Positions 8,197-16,773 of a stretch of 34,365 bases of DNA are shown in pieces; position 1 is the stretch's first letter; every line of letters starts with the position of its first letter. Source of the stretch: an uncultured Cytophagales bacterium (GTDB lineage: Bacteria; Bacteroidota; Bacteroidia; Cytophagales; Thermonemataceae); the NCBI GenBank assembly GCA_937911505.1, contig CALEMF010000071.1, forward strand, positions 1 to 34,365. The letters are read 5' to 3'. The notes beneath the pieces were generated by a model that had not been told where the DNA came from, searched no databases, and saw only the letters and a program-made list of their open reading frames with translations. The position numbers and the translations under genes were made by a program.

Positions 8197-8733
8197 ATGC
8201 TTCCAGACTTTACCGATATTTCCTATCTAGCACAGGGAACACCTATACAAAGGGAAGTATATCAATCGCTTAAAGCACTCAAGATTAACGAAGTACTTCA
8301 AGCGTATCATCCTATTGTGGTAGGTACTTTCCCTATCGATTTGGCAGTGGAAGGCAGCGACATAGACGTCATCTGTTGCTGTAAGCATATTAATACTTTC
8401 GAGGCTATCGTGCGGACTACCTTTGCACACCTATCTCATTTTCAGCAGTATCAGATAGTTATCCAAAAGCTACGTACGAGCATATCACAGTTCGAACACC
8501 AGGGTTTCACCTATGAGATTTTCGCACAAAATAAACCTACAAAGGCACAGGAGGCTTACCGCCATATGGTTATAGAGGCTCAAATTTTAGCAAGTAAAGG
8601 CGAAAAGTTTAAACGAAAAGTGCTAAAACTAAAAGAAAAAGGATACAAAACGGAACCTACTTTTGCTAAGTTGCTAGGGCTCAAAGGGAATCCTTATGAG
8701 GCATTGCTGCAAGTAAGTATAGCAGAACTTTAG
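8197..8733 (+). CDS. DUF4269 protein, minimal nucleotidyltransferase-like
   Basis: 178 residues matching the DUF4269 family over its full length. The segment VGTFPIDLAVEGSDIDVIC (about 42-60) has the form of a pol-beta-type nucleotidyltransferase site, with the two acidic residues in GSDIDV. AYRHMVIEAQIL and the C-terminal LGLKGNPYEALLQV are further family hallmarks. No signal peptide, so cytoplasmic. The substrate is not known for the family; a nucleotide-transfer activity is an inference from the motif. Transcribed alone, with a terminator-like hairpin at 8778-8798. Confidence 0.85.
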   Translation: MLPDFTDISYLAQGTPIQREVYQSLKALKINEVLQAYHPIVVGTFPIDLAVEGSDIDVICCCKHINTFEAIVRTTFAHLSHFQQYQIVIQKLRTSISQFEHQGFTYEIFAQNKPTKAQEAYRHMVIEAQILASKGEKFKRKVLKLKEKGYKTEPTFAKLLGLKGNPYEALLQVSIAEL

Positions 8734-8777
8734 GAATATTAAGTAAATATAGGATAGATCATAGATGTTTTTTCTGG

Positions 8778-8798
8778 CGGAAACAATTCCGATTTTTT
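8778..8798 (+). terminator. Short intrinsic terminator after the DUF4269 gene
   Basis: CGGAA, loop ACAA, TTCCG, then A and six T (8793-8798). The stem is only five base pairs but the T-tract and the position 45 bases past the stop codon support termination. Confidence 0.5.
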
Positions 8799-8866
8799 AA
8801 GGTTATACAGTCGGTTAGTGGCTATTAGTACCTGTACATTTGAGAGGACAATAGGTGGTAGAAGCT

Positions 8867-9364
8867 TTAGAGCTCTACTTCATCGGTAGAAGTATAACTC
8901 ACTAACTTACAGGTATTTTCACTTAACTGTAACCAAGTAGTGGTTTCTAGTTCTAAAATAGCAATACTCGCCGGCTGAAAGCTCGGCAGATCGGACTTGG
9001 TGAGGTAATCGGCAAAATAACTAATACCAGGATTGTGGGCAATGATAAGTAGGTGGTCGATGTTATTATCCATTTCATTCACAAAGGCCAGCAGCGCCCT
9101 TACAGAAGCATTATAAAGTTGTTGTTGTGCTTTGACTTTTTCGAGCGGCATTTGTAGTCGTTCTGCCACCAACTGGGCTGTTGTTTGTGTTCTAGTAGCA
9201 GTGCTAGCAGCGATGAGATCAATAGGGATTTTTTTATCTTGGAGCATCTGCCCAACTAAAGCAGCTTGCCGCATTCCCTTGGTAGTGAGCACCCTTCCGA
9301 AATCGTTAAAGGTGTTGGGCGATTCCGCCTCTGCGTGTCTCATCAAAATTAGCCTTTTTGCCAT
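8867..9364 (-). CDS. SixA-type histidine phosphatase
   Basis: 165 residues, the usual size of SixA-like members of the histidine phosphatase (phosphoglycerate mutase) superfamily. The start MAKRLILMRHAEAE gives Arg9 and the nucleophile His10. Arg58 in STATRTQTTA and His110 in LLIIAHNPG complete the phosphate pocket. SixA removes phosphate from histidine in phosphorelay proteins in E. coli, but many Bacteroidota homologues have untested substrates. Divergent from topA across 181 bases. A single cytoplasmic protein. Confidence 0.88.
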   Translation of the reverse strand: MAKRLILMRHAEAESPNTFNDFGRVLTTKGMRQAALVGQMLQDKKIPIDLIAASTATRTQTTAQLVAERLQMPLEKVKAQQQLYNASVRALLAFVNEMDNNIDHLLIIAHNPGISYFADYLTKSDLPSFQPASIAILELETTTWLQLSENTCKLVSYTSTDEVEL

Positions 9365-9439
9365 AGAGTTTTGTATAATTATTTTTCAACCGTCGTAAAT
9401 TTATTTTATCTTATGATAAAGCTATTCTGTACTAGCAAC

Positions 9440-9471
9440 TTGTTTTTTTTTCTAAAATTTTATCATATTTG
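9440..9471 (+). promoter_or_regulatory. Possible topA promoter
   Basis: TTG at 9440-9442, a 21-base gap and CATATTTG at 9464-9471 match the Bacteroidota TTG / TAnnTTTG pattern with one mismatch. It lies about 75 bases ahead of the topA ATG in the divergent intergenic region. Confidence 0.3.
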
Positions 9472-9545
9472 AACTACAACAATAGCGGTAAAATATTTCT
9501 ATTGTACACATTATTCTCAAATATGTCAAAAATATACAAATAATT

Positions 9546-11909
9546 ATGGTAAAAAACCTAGTAATCGTAGAATCACCTGCGAAAGCGAAAACTATTGAAG
9601 GCTATTTAGGAAAAGATTATATGGTAAAATCGAGCTATGGGCACGTCAGAGATCTTCCTAGAGGCGATTTTGCCGTAGATGTAGAGAATAACTTTACGCC
9701 GACTTATAAAATTTCTCCCGATAAAGAAGATGTAGTAAAACAACTGAAAAAAATTGCCAAGGAAGCAGAAGTTGTGTGGCTGGCTACGGATGATGACCGT
9801 GAAGGAGAAGCCATCTCGTGGCACTTGAAAGAATCGCTCGATTTAAAAGACCAGAAAATTAAGCGTATTGTTTTTAGAGAAATTACTAAAAATGCGATCA
9901 TGAACGCCATCCAAAATCCACGCATTATTGACATGGATTTGGTGAATGCGCAACAAGCACGACGTATTCTGGATCGACTGGTGGGTTTTGAGTTGTCGCC
10001 TGTACTTTGGAAAAAAATTAGAGCGGGACTTTCTGCAGGACGTGTACAATCGGTAGCGGTTCGGCTCATTGTGGAGCGTGAAAGAGAAATCGAGAAGTTT
10101 AAGCCTGTCTCTTCTTACAAAGTAACCGCACAGTTTGACTTAGAAAATGGTAAAATACTGAACGCCGAGCTGAAAAGTAAAATCCCGAGTGAGAAAGAGG
10201 CCAAAGCTTTTCTAGAAAAATGTAAAGGCGCTACCTTTACCATAGAAAACTTAGAAAAGAAGCCTGGTAAAAAAACACCTGCTGCGCCTTTTACCACCTC
10301 TACCCTACAGCAAGAGGCCAGTCGTAAGCTGGGTTTTTCTGTGGCACAAACGATGACCATTGCGCAGAAGCTTTACGAAGCTGGGAAAATCACCTATATG
10401 CGTACCGACTCTACAAGCCTTTCTGCCGAAGCGATTGTGAAAGCCACCACTGAGATAAAGAAAGCCTATGGAGATGAGTACGTGCAGAACAGAAAGTACA
10501 AATCGAAGTCGCAAACTGCCCAAGAAGCGCACGAAGCGATTCGTCCTACTGATTTCTCAGTGCATCAAGCAGGTAAGGATCGCAATGAGCAACGTCTTTA
10601 CGAGTTGATCTGGAAACGTGCTATCGCTTCTCAAATGAGCGATGCCAAGCTAGAAAAAACCATTGCGACTGTAGGCATCTCTACCACCGAAGAGAAATTG
10701 ATCGCAGAAGGACAAGTTATTAAGTTTGATGGTTTCTTGAAAGTCTATTTAGAGTCTACCGATGAGGAGGAAGAAAGCGAAGAGAATAAAAAGATGTTGC
10801 CCCCACTCAAGATTGGGCAAGTACTTGACCTTACGTGGCTCAAGGCGGTAGAGCGCTTTACCCGCCCTGCTCCGCGTTTTACAGAGGCTAGTCTAGTGAA
10901 AAAGCTAGAAGAAATGGGTATTGGGCGACCCTCTACCTATGCGCCTACCATCTCTACGATTGTCAAAAGAAACTACGTGGTAAAAGAAAGCAGAGAAGGC
11001 AAAGAGCGAAAGTACAAGGAGTTTATGATGGCGGCTGATGAAATCGTAGAAAAACAGAATACAGAAATCACGGGTACAGAGAAGAGCAAGCTTTTCCCGA
11101 CAGATGTGGGAATGGTAGTCAATGATTTTCTAGTAGCCCACTTCGAGAACATCATCGATTATTCTTTTACCGCCAGTGTAGAAAAAGCGCTAGATGAGAT
11201 TGCGCACGGCAAAAAAGAATGGATCAAAATTCTGGACAATTTTTATCATCCCTTTCACAAACAAGTAGAGGTAACAGAGGACATTGACCGAAAAGATGTC
11301 AATACAGGCAGAGAGCTAGGCAAAGACCCCGTAAGTGGTGAGAAGATCTACGTAAAGTTAGGGAAATACGGCCCCTATGTGCAACTAGGGGAAGGCTCCG
11401 AGGAAGAAAAGCCTAAGTTTGCTTCTTTGCGCAAAGGGCAGCTTATCGAAACCATCACGCTAGAAGAAGCACTCGACCTGTTCAAACTCCCTCGTGAAGT
11501 AGGTACTTTTGAAGAGAAGGAGATGGTGGTTGCCATCGGTAAGTTCGGGCCTTATGTACGCCACGATGGTAAGTTTTATTCATTGAGTAGAGAATACGAC
11601 CCCTTTACCGTTTCGGGTGAAGAAGCCATTGAGGTCATTTTGGCAAAACGCAAGGCCGATGCCGAACGTATTATCCAAACGTGGGATGAAAACCCAGACG
11701 TACAAGTACTGAATGGGCGTTGGGGCCCTTACATCAAGGTAGGCAAGCGAAACATTAAGTTTCCCAAAGACAAAGACCCTAAAACCATTACCTTAGCTGA
11801 ATGCCTAGAACTGGCTGAAAAAGAGCCAGAAAAGAAGACAAAGAAAAAGACCAAGGCAAAAGCTACCAAAAAAACCAAAGGGAGTGGTACGAAAAAGAAG
11901 AAGGAGTAG
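9546..11909 (+). CDS. topA: DNA topoisomerase I (type IA)
   Basis: 787 residues; relaxes negative supercoils by cutting and passing one strand. The Toprim domain starts at IVESPAKAKTI (metal-binding Glu9) and has TDDDREGEAISWHL (81-94) with the acidic triad. GLSAGRVQSVAVR lies at 161-173, and the catalytic tyrosine is Tyr284 in GKITYMRTDSTS. QEAHEAIRPTD and GRPSTYAP are further family marks. The C-terminal third lacks the four-cysteine zinc fingers of the E. coli enzyme. Instead it has three KxGPY-type repeat domains (GKYGPYVQLG, GKFGPYVRHDG, GRWGPYIKVGK) and a lysine-rich tail of about 35 residues, as usual in Bacteroidota. Essential, cytoplasmic, transcribed alone. Confidence 0.97.
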   Translation: MVKNLVIVESPAKAKTIEGYLGKDYMVKSSYGHVRDLPRGDFAVDVENNFTPTYKISPDKEDVVKQLKKIAKEAEVVWLATDDDREGEAISWHLKESLDLKDQKIKRIVFREITKNAIMNAIQNPRIIDMDLVNAQQARRILDRLVGFELSPVLWKKIRAGLSAGRVQSVAVRLIVEREREIEKFKPVSSYKVTAQFDLENGKILNAELKSKIPSEKEAKAFLEKCKGATFTIENLEKKPGKKTPAAPFTTSTLQQEASRKLGFSVAQTMTIAQKLYEAGKITYMRTDSTSLSAEAIVKATTEIKKAYGDEYVQNRKYKSKSQTAQEAHEAIRPTDFSVHQAGKDRNEQRLYELIWKRAIASQMSDAKLEKTIATVGISTTEEKLIAEGQVIKFDGFLKVYLESTDEEEESEENKKMLPPLKIGQVLDLTWLKAVERFTRPAPRFTEASLVKKLEEMGIGRPSTYAPTISTIVKRNYVVKESREGKERKYKEFMMAADEIVEKQNTEITGTEKSKLFPTDVGMVVNDFLVAHFENIIDYSFTASVEKALDEIAHGKKEWIKILDNFYHPFHKQVEVTEDIDRKDVNTGRELGKDPVSGEKIYVKLGKYGPYVQLGEGSEEEKPKFASLRKGQLIETITLEEALDLFKLPREVGTFEEKEMVVAIGKFGPYVRHDGKFYSLSREYDPFTVSGEEAIEVILAKRKADAERIIQTWDENPDVQVLNGRWGPYIKVGKRNIKFPKDKDPKTITLAECLELAEKEPEKKTKKKTKAKATKKTKGSGTKKKKE

Positions 11910-11985
11910 TGCTTGGGAAGTGAATAATTAGTTTGTATTGCTAGTAACTGTTACCCTTTTGGGGGCTCTAAGTGGTTCTAAGTGA

Positions 11986-12162
11986 GGGGGTACTTACATC
12001 AACATTAGTACTGGTATCTATCGCTTTCCTAAAAGAAAGGCAGCAGAAATTGCCATACAAAGTGTGAACGACTTTTCAAAGTTAAACCAGTTTATAGAAA
12101 GTGTACTTTTTGTATGCTTTGATAAAGAGAACTACAATATATTTATAGGCCTTCTTCAGTAG
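11986..12162 (+). pseudogene. C-terminal remnant of a macro-domain (ADP-ribose) protein
   Basis: An open stretch of 58 codons with no start. It reads [20 protein letters not shown], then the segment [13 protein letters not shown] and a stop at 12160. The SISTG.Y..P...AA.IA block and the FVCFD.ENY end are characteristic of macro domains of the YmdB/O-acetyl-ADP-ribose deacetylase type. The N-terminal two thirds, including the ADP-ribose-binding Asn/Asp segment, are missing; a stop at 11983 closes the frame and the 75 bases between it and topA show no macro sequence in another frame. It ends directly against the stop of the minus-strand gene at 12163. A decayed acquired gene. Confidence 0.75.
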
Positions 12163-12435
12163 CTAATCTAAAAACTGTTTTATACCAGTTTTCATCTCTT
12201 CCTCTTTAGAAAACCTTAGTAGCCTATATTTAATTACTTTTTCAGATTCTATATCTACCATCGTGAGATCACAAGTACCGTCTTCTAACAATTCGATAGA
12301 AACCATCGTTTCATCTCTATAGGTGATTACAATAGAGAGTTTCTTGTCTTCAAACTTATCTATGGACTCAATATTTATACTTGAGTTAATAGAGGCTTGC
12401 TCCTCTAAGTATTTTATCGTAGGATCGAATATCAT
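12163..12435 (-). CDS. Small acidic protein of unknown function, possible immunity protein
   Basis: 90 residues, acidic, no signal peptide or membrane segment; beta-rich middle (KLSIVITYRDETMVSIELL) and helical C-terminus (KEEEMKTGIKQFLD). I do not recognise a family. It begins 18 bases downstream of a degraded RHS reading frame on the same strand. Small acidic genes in that position are commonly immunity proteins for RHS-linked toxins. That role is inferred from position only. It is convergent with the macro-domain remnant, with stops touching. Confidence 0.5.
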   Translation of the reverse strand: MIFDPTIKYLEEQASINSSINIESIDKFEDKKLSIVITYRDETMVSIELLEDGTCDLTMVDIESEKVIKYRLLRFSKEEEMKTGIKQFLD

Positions 12436-12453
12436 TAGTTCTCTATTTGGTAC

Positions 12454-12749
12454 TCATATGCTTAATATTATTACCTTTAGGAGGTGATCTTTGAGCTCGT
12501 ATTGCTTTTTGCCGATCACTCTTTGAGCGTACACCTCTTCCTCAGTTCTAATATCCTCCCACACCGCTATTTCGGCAAAGAAGCCTTCGGCGTTGGTGAG
12601 GTAAAAGCATTTATTTCAAAGAACGTATTTGTTACTTGGAAGGCACAAGTCACCACTTCGTTGAAGACTTGCGCCAGTTGGGGGGGCTCGGTGTGAAATA
12701 TTTCGAATAGTGTGATCACCCCTAAGCTCATAATCTGACCCATTATCAT
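12454..12749 (-). pseudogene. Frameshifted RHS-type fragment
   Basis: Two overlapping minus-strand frames appear to be parts of one older gene. The first (12749-12567) contains VFNEVVTCAFQVTNTFFEIN. The second (12609-12454) reads YLTNAEGFFAEIAVWEDIRT and then VIGKKQYELKDHL before leaving the pattern and stopping. The KKQYELKDHL segment is the usual lead-in to the HLGNVR motif of RHS/YD-repeat proteins in Bacteroidota. GFFAEIAVWEDI fits the beta-sandwich preceding it. A one-base shift near 12605-12610 and loss of everything after HL make the fragment non-functional. The assignment rests on a short motif, so confidence is moderate. Confidence 0.45.
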
Positions 12750-13217
12750 TTATTCGTCATCAAGTTTTACTTTAATAAAAGTACAAGCCTTGAGATCATC
12801 CATTGTGTCAAGATAAAAAAAGTTTGACTTTAAATAATAGATGTATCCTTCATAATGAATAATAGGAGGACGAAAATCTTCCCCTGTAATGCAATACTTT
12901 TCCTGCTCTCTGTGTATTATGAAGAGATAAGACTGCCAAAAAAACCTATCCTTAATGGTTTCAACTGTGAAATTTGTGCTATCAAGATTATAATAAAGCT
13001 CTCTCGATGACCCATAGGAAATACTACTATCTTCACGAACTATAGGCTTTCTATCTTGCCAAAATAAATCTTGTATACTTGCTTCTAGCTGATCATACTT
13101 CAGTTCTTCTTTTTCAAGATTTGCGACTTCATATGAACATTCACAAGAGCTTAGTAAAATTACTAATAATGGACAGAAACCGTGTAAGACGTTATGCTTT
13201 TTAATCATATTACTCAC
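12750..13217 (-). CDS. Small lipoprotein of unknown function
   Basis: 155 residues. An N-terminal stretch ending in LLVILLSSC is a lipoprotein signal with the lipidated Cys at about 28; a second ATG at 13208 (MIKKHNVLHG) gives a more standard signal peptide and may be the true start. The mature part is soluble, with aromatic-rich segments (FYLDTMDDLKACTFIKVKLD at the end). I recognise no family. The stop is immediately followed by the RHS-type fragment on the same strand. Its setting among remnants suggests an acquired cargo gene. Confidence 0.55.
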   Translation of the reverse strand: MSNMIKKHNVLHGFCPLLVILLSSCECSYEVANLEKEELKYDQLEASIQDLFWQDRKPIVREDSSISYGSSRELYYNLDSTNFTVETIKDRFFWQSYLFIIHREQEKYCITGEDFRPPIIHYEGYIYYLKSNFFYLDTMDDLKACTFIKVKLDDE

Positions 13218-13291
13218 TCTTATCTGTCTACTGAATAACTTAGACGATCAGCGTATTCACTCGATTTCTTGTGTTCAGGCTGATGTCTTTC

Positions 13292-13317
13292 TGTGGTCTA
13301 CCCAAAAGTTGGACACT
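13292..13317. mobile_element. Solo IS3-family-like terminus
   Basis: TGTGGTCTACCCAAAAGTTG followed by GACACT has the look of IS3-family ends (TG...CCCAAAAGTTGGACA). No opposite end and no intact transposase frame were found in the window. The 450 bases that follow carry only broken frames, so at most a scrap remains. Confidence 0.35.
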
Positions 13318-13485
13318 AATAAAGAGAAAAAGTAGTTCAAATAAAAAAAGAAAGACCCGCGAAAAAGAAAAGATTTAGTGAAATCTCACTGCCGCAAGTC
13401 TGAGCACAGTAGAGACTTATGGTTTTTCGTTTTGTAAGTCTTCAAACTTCCCAAGGAAAGTACCAAACTATCAGAAAGCTAACAG

Positions 13486-13662
13486 CTAGCAATCCTTTTT
13501 CACTGGTGTAGTCTCTGACACTGCTATAGAGTGGATATGTATTCCGCATTTGAAAATGCTAATGGAAGATCGTATATAGTCTTGCTGACGCGGAAGAATA
13601 TGTACAACGAAGTTTTTAAGAAGCTTCCCACTACTCAAGTATTTACGATTTAAAATAAGCTG
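13486..13662 (-). pseudogene. Possible IS91-type transposase scrap
   Basis: A 58-codon stretch without start reads KYLSSGKLLKNFVVHILPRQ followed by QDYIRSS. The F..HILP(K/R)....IR pattern resembles the Y2-transposase domain of IS91-family elements, where LS..EF.RRF..HILP..F..IRYYG is conserved. The following residues do not fit and the frame stops at 13486. The rest of 13218-13763 has no recognisable gene on either strand. Weak call based on one short motif. Confidence 0.28.
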
Positions 13663-13763
13663 CTATCCTAACTACCCAAGTCTTCCTAAACGTAGACAAG
13701 CAGTACATTATAGAAAGGAGCTGTTTACCAAGGAGGGTATACTATCTTATTTGATCTCTCCAC

Positions 13764-15275
13764 TCATTCATACCATAGTAGCTTGTGTGGAATAAAAATA
13801 GGATCTTGTTCAGGGGACATACTGGGTGTAGTATACCTAATGGACAGCCCACCTCGCTGCTCTTTTTGCCTGTAGACTACTTTTAAAGGGTAAAATCCTT
13901 TCTTTAAAGGTACTATAAACGAGTTGCTCTCAAAACGGTGTATGCCTTTTTGATAACTTAATAGGCTTTGGCCACTCAAATAAAAATGAACCGCCTCACG
14001 CGTACTTAGATAGAATATATAGTAACCTGCCTCTTGTACTTCTAAAAAGCCCTCGAAAACAGCCGTAGATTTTTTGGTCAGGGCAAGTGAACGCGTTTGA
14101 AAAGCCTGCTTTTCAGCAAAGTGTTCGTGTGTAGGTGTTACTAAACTACGTTTTAAGGAATCTTCGTCCGTGGTAGGATAAATTTTTACGTGCAAACCAT
14201 TTCTCTTAAAAATATTAGTTTTATGAAGGGGCTCAGGTGCTTCTCCGTAAGCAAACGTTGCTTTCACTACTTGGTCATCTCCTCTATTAGCAAAAAGCTT
14301 CACTACTAACTTCGTAGGGGAAGTAACAGCAATCGTTTGCTGAAATTGTAGAGATTGACGTGTAGGGATGGTTCCATCAGTAGTATAGCGCACCAACGCA
14401 TGATCACTGTACGTTTTTACGGTAATGGGATTCCCTTTTTGTAAAATCCCTCCCATAGGATGAAACTCTAGTTCATGTTGGTGTTGCCCGAAAAAAGTAA
14501 ACTTAAGCCCATCGTAAAAGCACTTAAATCGTACAGAGCCGTTGTGTTCATCTTTATAGGTACCGTTTTGCCAGATTACCTTACTGGAAGCCTGCTTTTG
14601 GAGCGTACCAACAAAGCGAGTAATCCCCATGTCTTCGTATTGTTGCCCTGCACGCCCTCCTATAAAGAGCGTTTTTCGTGTGGCTGGGGGCTCTTTTAAA
14701 TGTGTGGCTGCAATAGTTGAAATATAGTGCTGTTGATAGTAACAGCTTGGATCAGAAGCCACAAAAGCATCAAATAAATATGGTTTTACTAAAAAAGTAT
14801 ACAAAGTGAAAAGCCCTCCGTAGGAGTGTCCAATTAAGGTCCTTTTTTGTGTGTTTGGATATTCCACGTCAATATAGGAGATCAACTCTTTTTCTATAAA
14901 ATATAAAAACTGATCTGCTTCTCCAGAGGTGCTAAGCGAAGGATTCCTAATGGGTGTTAGGTCTCTGTTGCGGGTACTACCTGAAGGTTTATAGCGGTTA
15001 CGGATCCCCACAATAAGTTGCGGGGTCGCCAATTGATTGATTTGTAAAAACGTCATAATGGGAAGCAAGTGCTTCAAGAGCATTTCTCCATCTACAACAT
15101 ACAGTACATCCAAACGATCAGAAGGCTTATAGACTTCAGGGAAACAAATAGTTATTTTACGATCTTCGCCCAAAATTTCTGAATAAATAGTGCTTTCTGT
15201 ACAATGGTAGGCTTGGCAAAAAGCACTTTTCCAAGTCATAGCTAATAAAAAAACTACGTAAAATAAGTATTTCAT
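13764..15275 (-). CDS. Secreted esterase with chitobiase-C-like and PA14-like domains
   Basis: 503 residues with a signal peptide (1-20). Residues about 25-262 are an alpha/beta hydrolase of the putative-esterase (IroE/YbbA-like) type: VLYVVDGE near the start, nucleophile Ser151 in GHSYGG, SDPS at 174-177 and probable catalytic His244 in DEHNGSV, followed by the usual FYDGLKF. Residues about 277-345 (VRYTTDGTIPTRQS) match the chitobiase/hexosaminidase C-terminal beta-sandwich, and about 355-483 form a PA14-like sugar-binding domain (FLEVQEAGYYIFYLSTREAV). The accessory domains suggest an ester on a carbohydrate or cell-envelope substrate. It follows the ceramidase-like gene by 17 bases, so they share a transcript. 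Confidence 0.85.
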   Translation of the reverse strand: MKYLFYVVFLLAMTWKSAFCQAYHCTESTIYSEILGEDRKITICFPEVYKPSDRLDVLYVVDGEMLLKHLLPIMTFLQINQLATPQLIVGIRNRYKPSGSTRNRDLTPIRNPSLSTSGEADQFLYFIEKELISYIDVEYPNTQKRTLIGHSYGGLFTLYTFLVKPYLFDAFVASDPSCYYQQHYISTIAATHLKEPPATRKTLFIGGRAGQQYEDMGITRFVGTLQKQASSKVIWQNGTYKDEHNGSVRFKCFYDGLKFTFFGQHQHELEFHPMGGILQKGNPITVKTYSDHALVRYTTDGTIPTRQSLQFQQTIAVTSPTKLVVKLFANRGDDQVVKATFAYGEAPEPLHKTNIFKRNGLHVKIYPTTDEDSLKRSLVTPTHEHFAEKQAFQTRSLALTKKSTAVFEGFLEVQEAGYYIFYLSTREAVHFYLSGQSLLSYQKGIHRFESNSFIVPLKKGFYPLKVVYRQKEQRGGLSIRYTTPSMSPEQDPIFIPHKLLWYE

Positions 15276-15292
15276 TAAAATAACAACCTTAT

Positions 15293-16618
15293 TTATCTTT
15301 TCTTTTCTACCGATTCTAGATAAGTTTTCTGTTGGTATAAGAGCTGTAAGGTTTCTTTAATGACTGCCTCTGCCGCCTCTGGCCCAAAAGGGCTGGAAGA
15401 CACCTCATAGCCTCGCTCTTTATAAAGTGATTTAGGAGAGAGATAACCCGCTCCTCCATTACAGTGAGTCATAATAAAGGTATGTTTGTAGGGAGAAAAT
15501 GCCTTGATGTGGTTTCCAATTTCTACCAACACTTCACAGCCTATACCTACAAAAGCCAGCTCTCCTATGCTAGTAACGGTGATGTTGAGGGGGGTTTTAG
15601 GAAGGCTATCATTGGTAATAAATTCATCTTCTTTTCGGCTAGGGAGGTAGATGGTTTTAAAAGTACTTTGTAGCGAAAGAGGGGTAATTTTCTCTTTTGT
15701 TCTTCGGTACGTTCTCACAATTTCCTGCGCCAACAACTGTCCCATGAGTTCCGTCTCAGGTATCCAGTGAGGTGCTTCTTCAATCTCATTCAATACGTAA
15801 ATAGGATCAACATCACCAGAAGCACCCGCAAATCCTGCGGCGATCATCCCTTTTCCTTGTATCTCTTCTACCCTTTGCTCTGCAATACCAAAAAAATCGC
15901 CTGTAATTACCTTACTGGCAGGCGACTGTGATCGTGCGTGACAACCATATTCAAACATGCAAGCATTAAAATCACCCGCTTCATTGCCTAATTTAAGTAC
16001 TAATACGCTGTTATTAACTTCGCCCTCAGGATTACGCGCCATTTTTATCAATCCGCCATCCCAAGGCCACATATCTGGGTCGAACTTCAAAGCCCTTCTA
16101 TTTATACCAATAGGTGAAAACCCTTCTTTTATCTCCAGTGTAACAGGGTATGTTTGAGCAGCAGCACTTTTTACAGCGCTTACAATCTTTTTGATTACGT
16201 CTTGTGTGTAGCGATAGTTGGCAGTATTCTTATCCTTCTCTAAGAAGGTATACACTGGCGCACTGTGGGTATGAATGGCTGTGAGGAAAACTTCTTCAGG
16301 CTTTAAGTTGAAATTCTTTTGAAGGGCTTCATATACTTCTTCGTAAAAGTAGGAACCAATCAAATCAGTAGAAATAAAAACTACCTTTTTTTCGTTCATT
16401 TTTAATACAACTGCTCTGCAAAACAGGCTATCGTGTACCTCGTCTGTGATCCTCTTGGAATACATTCCACCATAGCCTGATAAGTAGACAGGCTCTTTAG
16501 GGGTAATATTCACTTTGGTAGCGCCAGCGTAGAGCGTACTATTCTTATTTTGCGCTTGTAGTATTTGAGAAAGTATTAGAAAACAAGTACAGAAAAATAC
16601 AAAAGGAGATATCTTCAT
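15293..16618 (-). CDS. Secreted neutral/alkaline ceramidase-like hydrolase
   Basis: 441 residues with a signal peptide of about 22. It matches the N-terminal catalytic domain of neutral/alkaline non-lysosomal ceramidases: AGATKVNITP at the start, FLTAIHTHSAP (111-121) with zinc-binding histidines, INRR (172-175), GCHARS (225-230) and AGASGDVDP (264-272). Ceramidases cleave the amide bond of ceramide. This protein is much shorter than the roughly 650-residue classical enzymes and lacks their C-terminal domain, like many Bacteroidota homologues that may act on other substrates. First gene of a two-gene operon with the PA14 esterase. A purine-rich AAGGAGG lies upstream but too far (18 bases) to act as the ribosome site. 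Confidence 0.85.
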   Translation of the reverse strand: MKISPFVFFCTCFLILSQILQAQNKNSTLYAGATKVNITPKEPVYLSGYGGMYSKRITDEVHDSLFCRAVVLKMNEKKVVFISTDLIGSYFYEEVYEALQKNFNLKPEEVFLTAIHTHSAPVYTFLEKDKNTANYRYTQDVIKKIVSAVKSAAAQTYPVTLEIKEGFSPIGINRRALKFDPDMWPWDGGLIKMARNPEGEVNNSVLVLKLGNEAGDFNACMFEYGCHARSQSPASKVITGDFFGIAEQRVEEIQGKGMIAAGFAGASGDVDPIYVLNEIEEAPHWIPETELMGQLLAQEIVRTYRRTKEKITPLSLQSTFKTIYLPSRKEDEFITNDSLPKTPLNITVTSIGELAFVGIGCEVLVEIGNHIKAFSPYKHTFIMTHCNGGAGYLSPKSLYKERGYEVSSSPFGPEAAEAVIKETLQLLYQQKTYLESVEKKR

Positions 16619-16773
16619 TGCGTTTTTCTCTAAAGACCTCCTTAGTATTATAAGGTTGCATTTCCATTTATATTTTTTTGATATAAGATTGATAAAAAAT
16701 GTACATTAACCTGCCTAGTAAATTGCGTAAATGCATTATATCTTTTCATTTTTCACCATATATTAAATGATTA

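Noticed and set aside
12484..12696. Plus-strand 70-codon frame.
   Set aside because: It lies opposite the RHS-type fragment and its product has no recognisable features; the minus strand carries the motif.
13537..13653. 38-codon plus-strand frame starting with ATG.
   Set aside because: No promoter, ribosome site or similarity; it overlaps the possible IS91 scrap on the other strand.
16635..16643. Strong AAGGAGG ribosome-site-like sequence upstream of the ceramidase-like gene.
   Set aside because: It is about 18 bases from the ATG, too far to place a ribosome on this start, no other start fits, and Bacteroidota rarely depend on such sites.
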